Shown here: positions 7,957 to 15,767 of the stretch, in pieces
Layout: each line of letters begins with the position of its first letter
How positions within the stretch are numbered: position 1 is the first letter of the stretch
NCBI GenBank assembly: GCA_934546985.1
Contig: CAKTEE010000012.1
Span: 1 to 64,000, forward strand
Direction of reading: 5' to 3'
DNA length: 64,000 nt
From: an uncultured Eubacteriales bacterium
Lineage (GTDB): Bacteria; Bacillota; Clostridia; Oscillospirales; Acutalibacteraceae
Made by a program: the position numbers and the translations under genes
The notes under the pieces: model-generated
Database searches by the model: none
The model's input: only the letters and a program-made list of their open reading frames with translations
Told to the model about the DNA's origin: nothing

Positions 7957-8799
7957 ATGGAGGAAGTTCCTGTACGGGAAAATGCCGTTCACTCAGGGGT
8001 ATATGCTAAAAAATATGTATCATCTTTTCTTTTAAAGTTATTTGCATTGGTTGCAATGGCATATGCAGGTATTAATTTTTATAATCTGTTTATGAGACTG
8101 AAAGAAGAAGGTTTTGCCGCAGATTTATGGTATGTTACTCTAATTTATATTTTTGGATATGTATTTATTTGTGTGGGTCTTTTTTCGATTATTGGCAAAG
8201 ACAGAGAAAACAGTAAAATTATTAGTGAATTACGCACGGCAGGTATTGGTTTTGGTGTTCTGGCATTGAGCAATCTTTTTAATATAGGCAGTATTTTGTA
8301 TTCTTATTTTACATATTTTCATGGTTTATATAGTTTTAAAGGTTACCTTGACCATTATGGCTTTATGTATTATTTGGTAGATTATTCAGCGGCAGCGCTT
8401 AGCTGTATTTTTGCTATATTTTTGATTAAGAATATCATAGGTGCAGTAAAAGGTGATCCTGCCGGTTTTGTTATGGCAATTTTAACTGCAATTTTTGCAT
8501 TTATTGTTTTAATACCATGGATTGTGTTTTTTATTACATATGGTCATCCATTTACTAAATACTTTTCTATGTTCTTAAATATTGACTTGCGTATTTTGCT
8601 GGCGTTCGTCGGAGGCGTTTGTGCTTTGGTTTGGATTCCATATGCGAGAAAAACCAATAACTATATTTTCTTGCATGATCCGGAAGAAGAACAGGAAACC
8701 GCTGTTTTAGAAACAGAAACGGATTTGTCGGAAGAGAAAGAGAGTCCAGTACAGCAGGAAGAATCTGCCGAAGAAGACAAGGCAGAGCATGAAGAATAA
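7957..8799 (+). CDS. Six-TM membrane protein with acidic C-terminal tail
   Basis: 280 residues, ATG after a perfect AGGAGG. Six predicted membrane helices (around residues 25-45, 60-85, 100-120, 140-165, 175-200, 205-225) and a cytoplasmic tail of ~45 residues that is mostly Glu, Asp and Gln. I recognise no family or motif. It has its own promoter region and a strong terminator, so it is monocistronic and separate from the toxin array. Confidence 0.7.
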   Translation: MEEVPVRENAVHSGVYAKKYVSSFLLKLFALVAMAYAGINFYNLFMRLKEEGFAADLWYVTLIYIFGYVFICVGLFSIIGKDRENSKIISELRTAGIGFGVLALSNLFNIGSILYSYFTYFHGLYSFKGYLDHYGFMYYLVDYSAAALSCIFAIFLIKNIIGAVKGDPAGFVMAILTAIFAFIVLIPWIVFFITYGHPFTKYFSMFLNIDLRILLAFVGGVCALVWIPYARKTNNYIFLHDPEEEQETAVLETETDLSEEKESPVQQEESAEEDKAEHEE

Positions 8800-8815
8800 A
8801 AAGAAAATATAAAGA

Positions 8816-8845
8816 GCCGCTCGAGGAAATTTTCCTCGAGCGGCT
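8816..8845. terminator. Strong bidirectional terminator
   Basis: GCCGCTCGAGGAAAA / TTTTCCTCGAGCGGC is a perfect 15-bp stem with a T tail on the plus strand and A-rich sequence on the other side. It lies between convergent genes. Confidence 0.9.
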
Positions 8846-8876
8846 TTTTGAGTTTTAAGGCAATTAAAAGTTTATA

Positions 8877-9638
8877 TTAATTACCGAAAACTTTGATAAC
8901 CACGCTTGGGTTTTCACTATCTTCACGATTAAGTGCGTTTTGAAGTAATTCCGTTAGATTTCCGTTTTCAATCATATCAGGAGTAATTTGGTCAATCATA
9001 ACAAGAATACCATTGCTTTGAGAAAATAAGTGATATTGTTGGAAAGAACATCCGTTTTGATGTAACAGTTGATAAGCTTCTTCTAAAATGCGGGCAATGT
9101 TTGAAAGAGAAGTATCTTTTAAATCCACACGAATGGTTATTTCTGCATCGGGAAATAAAGCGCGGTCAAACGGCATATCCAATTGAAGCTTTGAAGGATT
9201 GTAATTCTTCTCTGAAAGTAGTACCATAGAGGTATTTTGCTGTAAATCATCTAACGAAGAGAGCAGGGATTTAACCAGGGCAGAATATTCTTCTTCCATG
9301 CGTCGTTGTGTGTTACCTTTTTCGGTTACGCGATATGCGTAATCATCATAGATATTACCGTTTCTGCGGTAGTAAATGGTAAAATTTGTATCAGTACTGC
9401 TGCTGGAGGATGCATGTATAAGATACTCTCCAAATTTAAAATTGTAAGCTGCATTGCTCATAGTAAGATGAAGATTTGCATAATTTCGGTTTACATAGTC
9501 CTTTATCGCATTTTTGGCAATCGCCGCTGAAATTGGATTGCCGACCAGGGAATTTGTAATAAAAAGAAGAAATGCGGCGATAAAGAGTGCCAGAAAAAAA
9601 GCGCCGATACGTAACAGCAGATTTCTTTTTTTTATCAT
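8877..9638 (-). CDS. YfjL-like membrane-anchored protein
   Basis: 253 residues with an N-terminal helix (~8-28) and an outward domain. The sequence after the helix (GNPISAAIAKNAIKDYVN, NYANLHLTMSNAAYNFKFGEY, TDTNFTIYY) matches the pattern of YfjL-like proteins. It lies 2 bases after the anti-sigma gene and is the last gene of a sigma / anti-sigma / YfjL operon. Function unknown; a role in cell-envelope stress sensing is plausible because of the operon partners. Confidence 0.6.
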   Translation of the reverse strand: MIKKRNLLLRIGAFFLALFIAAFLLFITNSLVGNPISAAIAKNAIKDYVNRNYANLHLTMSNAAYNFKFGEYLIHASSSSSTDTNFTIYYRRNGNIYDDYAYRVTEKGNTQRRMEEEYSALVKSLLSSLDDLQQNTSMVLLSEKNYNPSKLQLDMPFDRALFPDAEITIRVDLKDTSLSNIARILEEAYQLLHQNGCSFQQYHLFSQSNGILVMIDQITPDMIENGNLTELLQNALNREDSENPSVVIKVFGN

Positions 9639-9640
9639 TT

Positions 9641-10168
9641 TTATTCTTTTTCCTTTCCAAATGCAAATTTCAGCAGCGCCGCAATGACTGTTCCAACTGC
9701 CGTCAATAGCATGTATATAATGGCATAGGGAATACTATAAATTAGTGCACTTTTATCGAATCCGTTGTCTAAACAGGAAGACAGCAAAATCCACATGTAA
9801 GAAAAAAACAAAATGCTGAGGGGTACATAAACCCAGCGCCGTTTTAAGAAAACATAACCTAAAATTCCTACAGTGGGCATAATCAGAATATTATAAAATA
9901 CATTCATGGAATTGGTCATGAAAATTCCCATGAGGGAACCGGTGCATAAAATTAAGATTCCCAAACGCAGCAGGCTTTTTTTAATTTTTGTTATTACTTT
10001 TTTATCATCGATAGTTGTATTGGGGATAGACGGAAAGCTTTCAAACTCACAGCGGCAGGATTCGCAGTAGGATATATGTTCTTTTACCGCGCTTACGCTG
10101 TCCCTGCTGGCAACCTTATCTTTTACCAGTGGAATTAAGTCAAGAATAATCTCGCAGGGCAGGTTCAT
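9641..10168 (-). CDS. Zinc-finger anti-sigma factor
   Basis: 175 residues. I use the ATG at 10168, preceded by AAAGGAGG and overlapping the sigma-factor stop as ATGA; a longer frame to 10204 has no such site. The N-terminal cytoplasmic part has the zf-HC2 signature H-x3-C-x2-C (HISYCESC), which normally binds zinc and holds the sigma factor. It is followed by four to five membrane helices. The ATGA overlap implies translational coupling, keeping the ratio to its sigma factor fixed. What signal releases the sigma factor cannot be seen. Confidence 0.85.
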   Translation of the reverse strand: MNLPCEIILDLIPLVKDKVASRDSVSAVKEHISYCESCRCEFESFPSIPNTTIDDKKVITKIKKSLLRLGILILCTGSLMGIFMTNSMNVFYNILIMPTVGILGYVFLKRRWVYVPLSILFFSYMWILLSSCLDNGFDKSALIYSIPYAIIYMLLTAVGTVIAALLKFAFGKEKE

Positions 10169-10629
10169 AATAATCCCTCCTTTGTCAAAATGTTTTTTAT
10201 CCATTTTCGTGTTCTGAAATCAATGACCCTCGCTGAATTTTCTGAAATACCAATAGCGTTAGAGATTTCAGCATAACTGGCGCCGTTTTCACGCATTATA
10301 AAAATATTTTGTGAACATTCATCTTTGCTTTTTAAAAGTTCACGGGCACGCAGGAGAGCCTGTTGGACAGCAATATTATCTTCTATGTTTTCTCCGCTGT
10401 GCAACTCTGATAATTCGCTGTAGGCTACGACTTCTTTTCGCCTGCGCAGATACTGAAGCCAAACGTTGCGGGCGATGCCAATAAGCCATGTTTTTATGCT
10501 GGATTGTTCCTTGAAGGTTTCAATGCTGGTAATGGCTCTGATAAAGGTTTCTGACAGCAGATCCTCTGAAAGGGTGGGGTCGCGGGTTAAACTAATCAAA
10601 TAGCGGTATAAGTCATCTTTGTATTCCAT
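10165..10629 (-). CDS. ECF-type RNA polymerase sigma factor
   Basis: 154 residues. Region 2 is seen in LYRYLISLTRDPTLSEDLLSETF and the WLIGIARNVW block; region 4 is the helix-turn-helix in GASYAEISNAIGISENSARV. This is a short group 4 sigma factor. First gene of the operon with its anti-sigma and the YfjL-like gene. The divergent 180-bp region upstream holds AT-rich -10-like sequence, but I cannot define an autoregulated ECF promoter there. Confidence 0.9.
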   Translation of the reverse strand: MEYKDDLYRYLISLTRDPTLSEDLLSETFIRAITSIETFKEQSSIKTWLIGIARNVWLQYLRRRKEVVAYSELSELHSGENIEDNIAVQQALLRARELLKSKDECSQNIFIMRENGASYAEISNAIGISENSARVIDFRTRKWIKNILTKEGLL

Positions 10630-10812
10630 ATATAATTTTTCTATTTGTTTTATTGTTTCCTCCCCCTTTCATATATCAGTCGCATATTTGATAATAATAT
10701 TACAGCTTTCTTTTTATATTATTATATTATATTTGTATAAAAGGAATCAAAAGATATAAAATCACCAATGGACGTCATACGAGATAAAATAAACTGAAAA
10801 GGATGAGCAAAT

Positions 10813-11061
10813 ATGCCAAAACCGTTGGCCGCAGATGGTACAAGGAATTTAATAGGTAAGCGTTTAAAGGTCTTGCGGAAAGAAAAACGTCTTTCTCAGA
10901 AACGATTAATGGAAGAACTGCAATTAAGAGGATTTGAGAGTGAACGCGGAGTGATAAAAAGGATTGAAAACGGTGTCAGATATGTCAGCGATATTGAGTT
11001 GAAAATTTTGGCAGAATATTTTGGGGTATCTTATGATTATCTGATTGATGGGAAAGAATGA
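10813..11061 (+). CDS. Small XRE-family helix-turn-helix regulator
   Basis: 82 residues, ATG 7 bases after AAAAGGATG. A single HTH_3 domain fills the protein (GKRLKVLRKEKRLSQKRLM...GVIKRIENG...LKILAEYFGVSYDYL). No sensor or effector domain. Single gene followed at once by a hairpin. It sits between the sigma operon and a DUF4358 lipoprotein; targets unknown. Confidence 0.85.
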   Translation: MPKPLAADGTRNLIGKRLKVLRKEKRLSQKRLMEELQLRGFESERGVIKRIENGVRYVSDIELKILAEYFGVSYDYLIDGKE

Positions 11062-11088
11062 TATAAGTGTAAATTGCTTATATCATTC
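11056..11088 (+). terminator. Hairpin overlapping the XRE gene stop
   Basis: GAATGATATAAG / CTTATATCATTC, perfect 12-bp stem with a 9-base loop. The stem starts inside the last codons. Confidence 0.75.
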
Positions 11089-11156
11089 TCATGCTTGGCT
11101 TTTTGATATTTATAAAGTAGCAAAAATGACGGAAATCTTTCAAAAAATATACATTT

Positions 11157-11200
11157 TGTAACCATTATGAGATGACTTTTTGAATAAAAAAATGTATAAT
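11157..11200 (+). promoter_or_regulatory. Promoter block of first DUF4358 lipoprotein
   Basis: TGTAAC, then 32 bases, then TATAAT. The intervening sequence (TTNTGANATGAYTTTTTGAA) is the same as at 12181-12224 with the same spacing. ATGACT 18 bases before TATAAT may serve as -35; the upstream TGTAAC part may bind a regulator. Confidence 0.55.
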
Positions 11201-11245
11201 AAGAACATTAAACTGAAAATCGCATAATTATAGTGAGATGATGCT

Positions 11246-11725
11246 ATGAAATTTAAGGGCAAACGTTTTTGGGTTCTATTTTTCGTTTGCATGCTGTTCA
11301 CTTTGGCGGTTATGGGCTGCGGTGAAAATAACATGCCTTTGCAGATTGCGCCTGGGCAAATAACAGGAGCTATGATTAAAGAACTTAAAATTAAAAATAT
11401 GACAGAATTAACCAGTGAACAGGTGGAACTGCGTTATTCATTGGACATGTCTGTTTTAGAAGATAAATCAGTATATATCAGTGCACAAAATAACAATGCG
11501 GACGAAGTTGCAGTTTTTGAACTAAAAGACGGTGAAAAAGTTGCGCCTGTTATGAGCGCTGTTAATGAGCGTATCCAACAGAAATTGAGTAGTTTTGAAA
11601 ATTTAAATCCAACAGAATATCAAAAAGTAAAGAATGCCGTTGCTGAAAATATCGGTCCTTATGTAGTTGTTGTGATATGTGATAATTCAGATCAGGCAAA
11701 AGAAGTATTTGCTGAAATAACATAA
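11246..11725 (+). CDS. DUF4358-like lipoprotein
   Basis: 159 residues. Lipoprotein signal peptide with lipobox AVMGC (Cys27). The mature part has the DUF4358 pattern: LTSEQVELRYSLD, YISAQNNNADEVAVFELKD and a C-terminal VVVVICDN strand. Paralogue of 12300-12764, with which it shares about 40 % of residues by eye and a nearly identical promoter. Anchored to the outer face of the membrane; function of the family unknown. Own terminator. Confidence 0.8.
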   Translation: MKFKGKRFWVLFFVCMLFTLAVMGCGENNMPLQIAPGQITGAMIKELKIKNMTELTSEQVELRYSLDMSVLEDKSVYISAQNNNADEVAVFELKDGEKVAPVMSAVNERIQQKLSSFENLNPTEYQKVKNAVAENIGPYVVVVICDNSDQAKEVFAEIT

Positions 11726-11731
11726 TCAGTC

Positions 11732-11760
11732 AAGCCCGTATACTTACAGATACGGGCTTT
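11732..11760 (+). terminator. Intrinsic terminator
   Basis: AGCCCGTAT / ATACGGGCT stem followed by TTTGTT. Confidence 0.85.
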
Positions 11761-11762
11761 GT

Positions 11763-12180
11763 TATGTTTAAAGCTAATCAGCAAATTTATTCATATTTCC
11801 TAAAAGATGTTGTTTCTAACTGTTTAACAGCAGAAAAGCTGCGGCGGATAAAGCATAAAAAATATTTTAGGATGTGCTTTATACAGCTTTTGTTTTCCTT
11901 TTTTATACAATAATTTGTATGTCGTTTTTTATCTGAACAAGGAATTTTCCGTAAAAAAATTTAATTATGTCAACCGAATAATTTAACTTTTTGCACAGCC
12001 ATTTTCTGCTCATATGTTGAAAACATTTTAGAGAAGTAAGTTTTTCGGGAAAATAGCTTGTTTTAATTGTGGAAAACTCTGTGGAAAGTGTTGAAGTATG
12101 ATGCTCTATTCTTTGAAAAAAGGAAATTATGTTAATCATTGTAACGTTATTTGATAAAATAATTAAAACCGTAATTAGAT
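11763..12180. other. Gene-free stretch
   Basis: About 420 AT-rich bases between terminator and the next promoter. A 78-codon minus-strand frame at 11903-12139 has no ribosome site and no recognisable domain. I see nothing else. Confidence 0.5.
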
Positions 12181-12224
12181 TGTAACACTTTTGAAATGAT
12201 TTTTTGAAAAAAATTAGTTATAAT
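12181..12224 (+). promoter_or_regulatory. Promoter block of second DUF4358 lipoprotein
   Basis: TGTAAC-N32-TATAAT with the same internal bases as 11157-11200. A further GTAAC-like element occurs just upstream at 12141. Confidence 0.55.
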
Positions 12225-12299
12225 GAATATGTAATTGGGGATTATGTTTGCTAAGTAGTGAAATTATGTTTTTCATTAGGAAAAAGAAAAGGTGATAAT

Positions 12300-12764
12300 A
12301 TGAAAAACGTTGCGGTGAAAACTACAGTGCTTACCTTATTATGCGCAGTTATCATGCTGTGCCTGTCTGCTTGTGATAAAGAAAAAAACGTTGATGTCTC
12401 AACGTCACGAATTGCCTGTGCCATTATAGAAAAGCTTGCAATGGAGGATATGGTAGAATTAACCCGTGAACAAGCGGCTTTGCGTTATGCTGTCGATTTT
12501 GATATTTTAGAAGACCAAACGGTGTATGTCAGTGCGAATGGCAGCAAAGCAGATGAAGTTGCAGTATTTGGACTTTGTGATGGAACAGGGGCAAGTTCTG
12601 TGCTTGCGGCGGTGAATGATCGTTCATCGCAAAAGCTGCGCGCCTATAAGGATTTAAGCCCTACAGAATATACAAAAGTGAAAAATGCTTTTTCTGTTCA
12701 GGTAGGGGATGATGTTGTTTTTGTTGTGAGTGAAAATGCACATTTGCTTGAAGAGTGCTTTTAA
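12300..12764 (+). CDS. DUF4358-like lipoprotein, second copy
   Basis: 154 residues from the ATG after AAAAGGTGATAAT; an upstream in-frame start at 12258 lacks a site and would put residues before the signal peptide. Lipobox CLSAC (Cys25). Mature domain parallels the 11246 protein (LTREQAALRYAVD, YVSANGSKADEVAVFGL, DLSPTEYTKVKNAF). Duplicated gene under a duplicated promoter, which suggests shared regulation. Function unknown. Confidence 0.8.
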   Translation: MKNVAVKTTVLTLLCAVIMLCLSACDKEKNVDVSTSRIACAIIEKLAMEDMVELTREQAALRYAVDFDILEDQTVYVSANGSKADEVAVFGLCDGTGASSVLAAVNDRSSQKLRAYKDLSPTEYTKVKNAFSVQVGDDVVFVVSENAHLLEECF

Positions 12765-12782
12765 TATTGAAAACAAGGTGAA

Positions 12783-12817
12783 AAAACGTAGGCAGTAAAT
12801 TTGCCTACGTTTTTTTA
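12783..12817 (+). terminator. Intrinsic terminator
   Basis: AAACGTAGGCA / TGCCTACGTTT with a 7-base loop and a T7 tail. Confidence 0.9.
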
Positions 12818-12908
12818 TAGAAAATTTCACTTCACTGTTGATTTTGATTGTAATTTACTGTGACGTATTATATAATAAACGGAGATAAAGCATTAGGAGG
12901 CCTGAAAA

Positions 12909-13325
12909 ATGAAATCCTATCGAAAAGAATTGGTGTTTCATATCCCTTCCAGAAGGGGATTTCTTAATATTACACCGCAGGTGCAACAGGCGTTGGCAGA
13001 AAGCGGAATTCGTGAAGGTCTGGTTTTATGTAATGCCATGAATATAACCGCCAGTGTTTTCATAAATGATGATGAAAGCGGTTTACATCATGATTTTGAA
13101 AAGTGGCTGGAAAAGCTTGCTCCGGAAAAACCGTATAGCCAGTATAACCATAATGGATATGAAGATAATGCAGACGCGCATTTAAAACGTACTGTTATGG
13201 GGCGTGAGGTGGTAGTAGCTGTTACCAATGGCAGGTTGGATTTTGGTACGTGGGAACAGATTTTTTATGGGGAATTTGACGGCTTGCGGGATAAAAGGGT
13301 GTTGATTAAGATTATCGGTGAGTAA
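12909..13325 (+). CDS. yjbQ: YjbQ / UPF0047 family protein
   Basis: 138 residues, full length for the family, ATG after TTAGGAGG. Characteristic motifs: GFLNITPQV, GLVLCNAMNITASVFINDDE, DFEKWLEKL, NADAHLKRTVMGREV and LDFGTWEQIFYGEFDG. The conserved His in AHLK and the Asp/Glu of the end motif line a phosphate-binding pocket. The E. coli member can replace ThiE (thiamine-phosphate synthase) only weakly, so the true reaction is unclear. The PH-domain gene begins 30 bases later, probably co-transcribed. Confidence 0.9.
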   Translation: MKSYRKELVFHIPSRRGFLNITPQVQQALAESGIREGLVLCNAMNITASVFINDDESGLHHDFEKWLEKLAPEKPYSQYNHNGYEDNADAHLKRTVMGREVVVAVTNGRLDFGTWEQIFYGEFDGLRDKRVLIKIIGE

Positions 13326-13355
13326 TTGCTGAATATTACGACAGGAGGGATTTTT

Positions 13356-13784
13356 ATGGAATATAATCAGGAGAAACAAGGCCAGGAAGAACAGGATACC
13401 ATGAAGATATCCATTACGGAACGCAAGCGCTGGGCATTTTTGGGGCTTCCCTTTACTTTTACTACCTATACATTAACACCTAAAAAGTTAACTGTACAGC
13501 AGGGGCTTATAACAACAAGTGAAGATGATATTCTTTTATACAGGGTTATGGATGTATCACAGACGCGCACATTAATCCAGAAAATATTTAAGCTGGGTAC
13601 ACTGAAGGTGATTTCATCGGATAAAACGTTGCCCAATCTGGAAATTAAAAATATCCGCAATTATAAAGCATTTAAAGATTTATTGGAAGAAAGCGTAGAA
13701 AAAGAACGGCTGCGCATGCGTTTCCGCACAGGGGAAATGATAGATGTGGGCGTGGATGATTTTGCTGATGACTATCCGGAATAG
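13356..13784 (+). CDS. Bacterial PH-domain (bPH2) protein
   Basis: 142 residues from the ATG after AGGAGGG. One bacterial pleckstrin-homology domain (YTLTPKKLTVQQGLITTSEDDILLYRVMDVSQTRTLIQKIF...GTLKVISSD...LEIKNI), as in YdbS/DUF304 proteins, but with no membrane helices. A charged N-terminal tail of ~20 residues precedes it. Probably cytosolic; role unknown. Confidence 0.75.
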   Translation: MEYNQEKQGQEEQDTMKISITERKRWAFLGLPFTFTTYTLTPKKLTVQQGLITTSEDDILLYRVMDVSQTRTLIQKIFKLGTLKVISSDKTLPNLEIKNIRNYKAFKDLLEESVEKERLRMRFRTGEMIDVGVDDFADDYPE

Positions 13785-13802
13785 AATATAGTGTATTTTG
13801 GG

Positions 13803-13841
13803 GCAGAATTGCATGGTATTTTGATGCAATTCTGCTTTTTT
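13803..13841 (+). terminator. Intrinsic terminator
   Basis: GCAGAATTGCAT / ATGCAATTCTGC with a T6 tail; closes the yjbQ-PH operon. Confidence 0.9.
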
Positions 13842-14028
13842 GATAAAAATAGATGCATGGTATAAGGTTGTTTTATTAACTTTTCCATGCTACAATATTT
13901 TTATAAGAATAAAAAGATCGTAAACAGACAATAAAAATTTTATTATTATTCAAAATAAAAAACATGGCTGCTCTTTTTATAGCAAAGCAATCAGGATGAC
14001 GGGGGAAGTATTGGTGATATGAGACCAT

Positions 14029-14099
14029 ATCTGTTAGGAATTTGACTGAACCGGCGCATGAAAGCGGTTAGATAGATAATCCGGTTACAGCAAACAGAT
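14029..14099 (+). ncRNA. Structured 5' leader of the response-regulator gene
   Basis: Nested complementary blocks: ATCTGTT (14029-14035) with AACAGAT (14093-14099), and CTGAACCGG (14046-14054) with CCGGTT-A-CAG (14081-14090). The stem is interrupted by an internal loop and capped by a ~26-base loop in which AACCG could instead pair with CGGTT. It ends ~30 bases before the start codon. It could be a riboswitch or a protein-binding leader; I cannot match it to a known class. Confidence 0.4.
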
Positions 14100-14128
14100 T
14101 TGGAGGCGGTTGAAAAGGAGGGCATGAA

Positions 14129-15685
14129 ATGTATAAGATACTGTTGGCCGAAAATGAACAGAATGTTTTAAATTTTTTGCGGGATACGATTGAAAAAAGT
14201 TTCCCTCAGAAGTGTAAGATAAAAACAGCGGGCAACGGTAGGGAGGCGATTCAGGAAGCGGAAAATTTTCTTCCCGATCTTATATTTGCAGATATACAGA
14301 CGCCCGGGGGCTGTGAAACAAATACAATCCTAAAAATAAAAGAACGTTATCCGAAAATATTTTTTGTGCTGCTTTTCACCGATGATAAGCTTTACCATGC
14401 TGAAAAGACGCTGAAATTAAACAATACTGAATATTTAATCAAACCAGTCAGTGCTGTAGGGATAAAAGAAGTTTTATACAGAGCATTTACGAAAATTGAT
14501 AAAGAAAAGCAAAATCATGATAAGAATATGGGATTCAAAGAAAACCCTAAGTGGGCGAATGATTTTATTTATTCCATTGTGTTTCATGAATTTTTCGGGA
14601 AAGAGACGCTCAACTATAAAAACTTCCTGAATCTTCAGACAGGTGGAGGGTATATCATGAATATCCAATTTACTGTCCCCATCAGCCGGAACGGAATAAA
14701 GGGAAGAATTGATGCACATGAAAATACGGAGATTGATCTATATGTGAAGAAAACGATGCAATCTATTTGTGATTGTATTGTTGGACCGTTAATGTTCAGC
14801 AATATCGTTGTATTTATTCCTGAAAATCATTCAGATGAGTATCGGCTGAATATTGCAGAGCAGGTTTATAGCTGTCTAAGTGAAAAATTAGGTATAGAAA
14901 TCCGTATTGGAATTGGTTCTTATCAATCTGCGTTCGATAAGTTTAGCCAGTCCTATGATGAAGCGCTTAAAGCGCTCCGCTCAGTGCCGTTAAAAGTTGC
15001 ATATTATGAAGAGTTACCGCTTGAACAGATTGCAAAAGACGATTGTCCTGCGCCATTGGAAAACAGTTTTCTGGAAAAATGCAGAAATGGCGAAGATATG
15101 GCAAAAGATGTATTCTCTGATATTTTTGATTGGTTAGTGCAGACACAGGGAGCTAATTCATCTGATATAAAAATAAAACTGTTGAAATTGGTATTTATGG
15201 CGGAGGGTTTAGCATATACCAATGAGGATTTGGAAGGCAGGTTCTCTGAACATAGCAAAGATTTTGAAACACTGGAAGAAATAGAAGACTATCGGGAAAT
15301 TAAGCGTTGGTGTATGAAACGTATTGCAATTGCGGTTAATGCAATGTATGTTAATAAGAAAAATAAAGCGTGGAATGTCACAATGACCGCTAAACGGTTT
15401 ATCGACAGCAATTTTCATAGGGATATTACTTTAGAGGATGTTGCAAGGGAAGTAAATCTCAGCACATATTATTTTAGTAAGCTTTTTAAAGCAGAAGTTG
15501 GGGAAAATTTTATTAATTATCTGACCCATGTCAGGCTTGATAGGGCGAAGGAACTTTTAAGGAATAAAAATCTCAGTATTAAAGAAATTTGTTTTACTAT
15601 CGGCTATGCCGACCCAAATTATTTCAGCAGGAATTTTAAAAAGATAGTAGGTGTTACGCCGACAGAATACAGGGAACAACTGTAA
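14129..15685 (+). CDS. YesN-type response regulator with AraC DNA-binding domain
   Basis: 518 residues, ATG after AAGGAGGG. Receiver domain (1-120) with phosphoacceptor Asp55 in LIFADIQTPGG and the KP motif (Lys105), but the usual N-terminal acidic pair is ENE, so phosphorylation could be weakened. A central ~230-residue domain is typical of YesN regulators. C-terminal AraC helix-turn-helix (415-518: ITLEDVAREVNLSTYYFSKLFK, IKEICFTIGYADPNYFSRNFK). No sensor kinase gene is adjacent. The alcohol dehydrogenase 80 bases downstream may be its target. Confidence 0.85.
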   Translation: MYKILLAENEQNVLNFLRDTIEKSFPQKCKIKTAGNGREAIQEAENFLPDLIFADIQTPGGCETNTILKIKERYPKIFFVLLFTDDKLYHAEKTLKLNNTEYLIKPVSAVGIKEVLYRAFTKIDKEKQNHDKNMGFKENPKWANDFIYSIVFHEFFGKETLNYKNFLNLQTGGGYIMNIQFTVPISRNGIKGRIDAHENTEIDLYVKKTMQSICDCIVGPLMFSNIVVFIPENHSDEYRLNIAEQVYSCLSEKLGIEIRIGIGSYQSAFDKFSQSYDEALKALRSVPLKVAYYEELPLEQIAKDDCPAPLENSFLEKCRNGEDMAKDVFSDIFDWLVQTQGANSSDIKIKLLKLVFMAEGLAYTNEDLEGRFSEHSKDFETLEEIEDYREIKRWCMKRIAIAVNAMYVNKKNKAWNVTMTAKRFIDSNFHRDITLEDVAREVNLSTYYFSKLFKAEVGENFINYLTHVRLDRAKELLRNKNLSIKEICFTIGYADPNYFSRNFKKIVGVTPTEYREQL

Positions 15686-15767
15686 ACAGACAGCTATGGA
15701 TTTTGAAATTTCATATTGTATACATTTTTTGGTGTTATCCTGATTAAAATGTAATTGGGGGATGAAT

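Noticed and set aside
11903..12139. 78-codon minus-strand frame
   Set aside because: No ribosome site, no hydrophobic or domain pattern; chance opening in AT-rich DNA.
14029..14128. Assignment of the leader to a known riboswitch class (cobalamin, TPP, c-di-GMP, THF)
   Set aside because: I could not find the conserved core bases of any of these classes; only the base pairing is supported.
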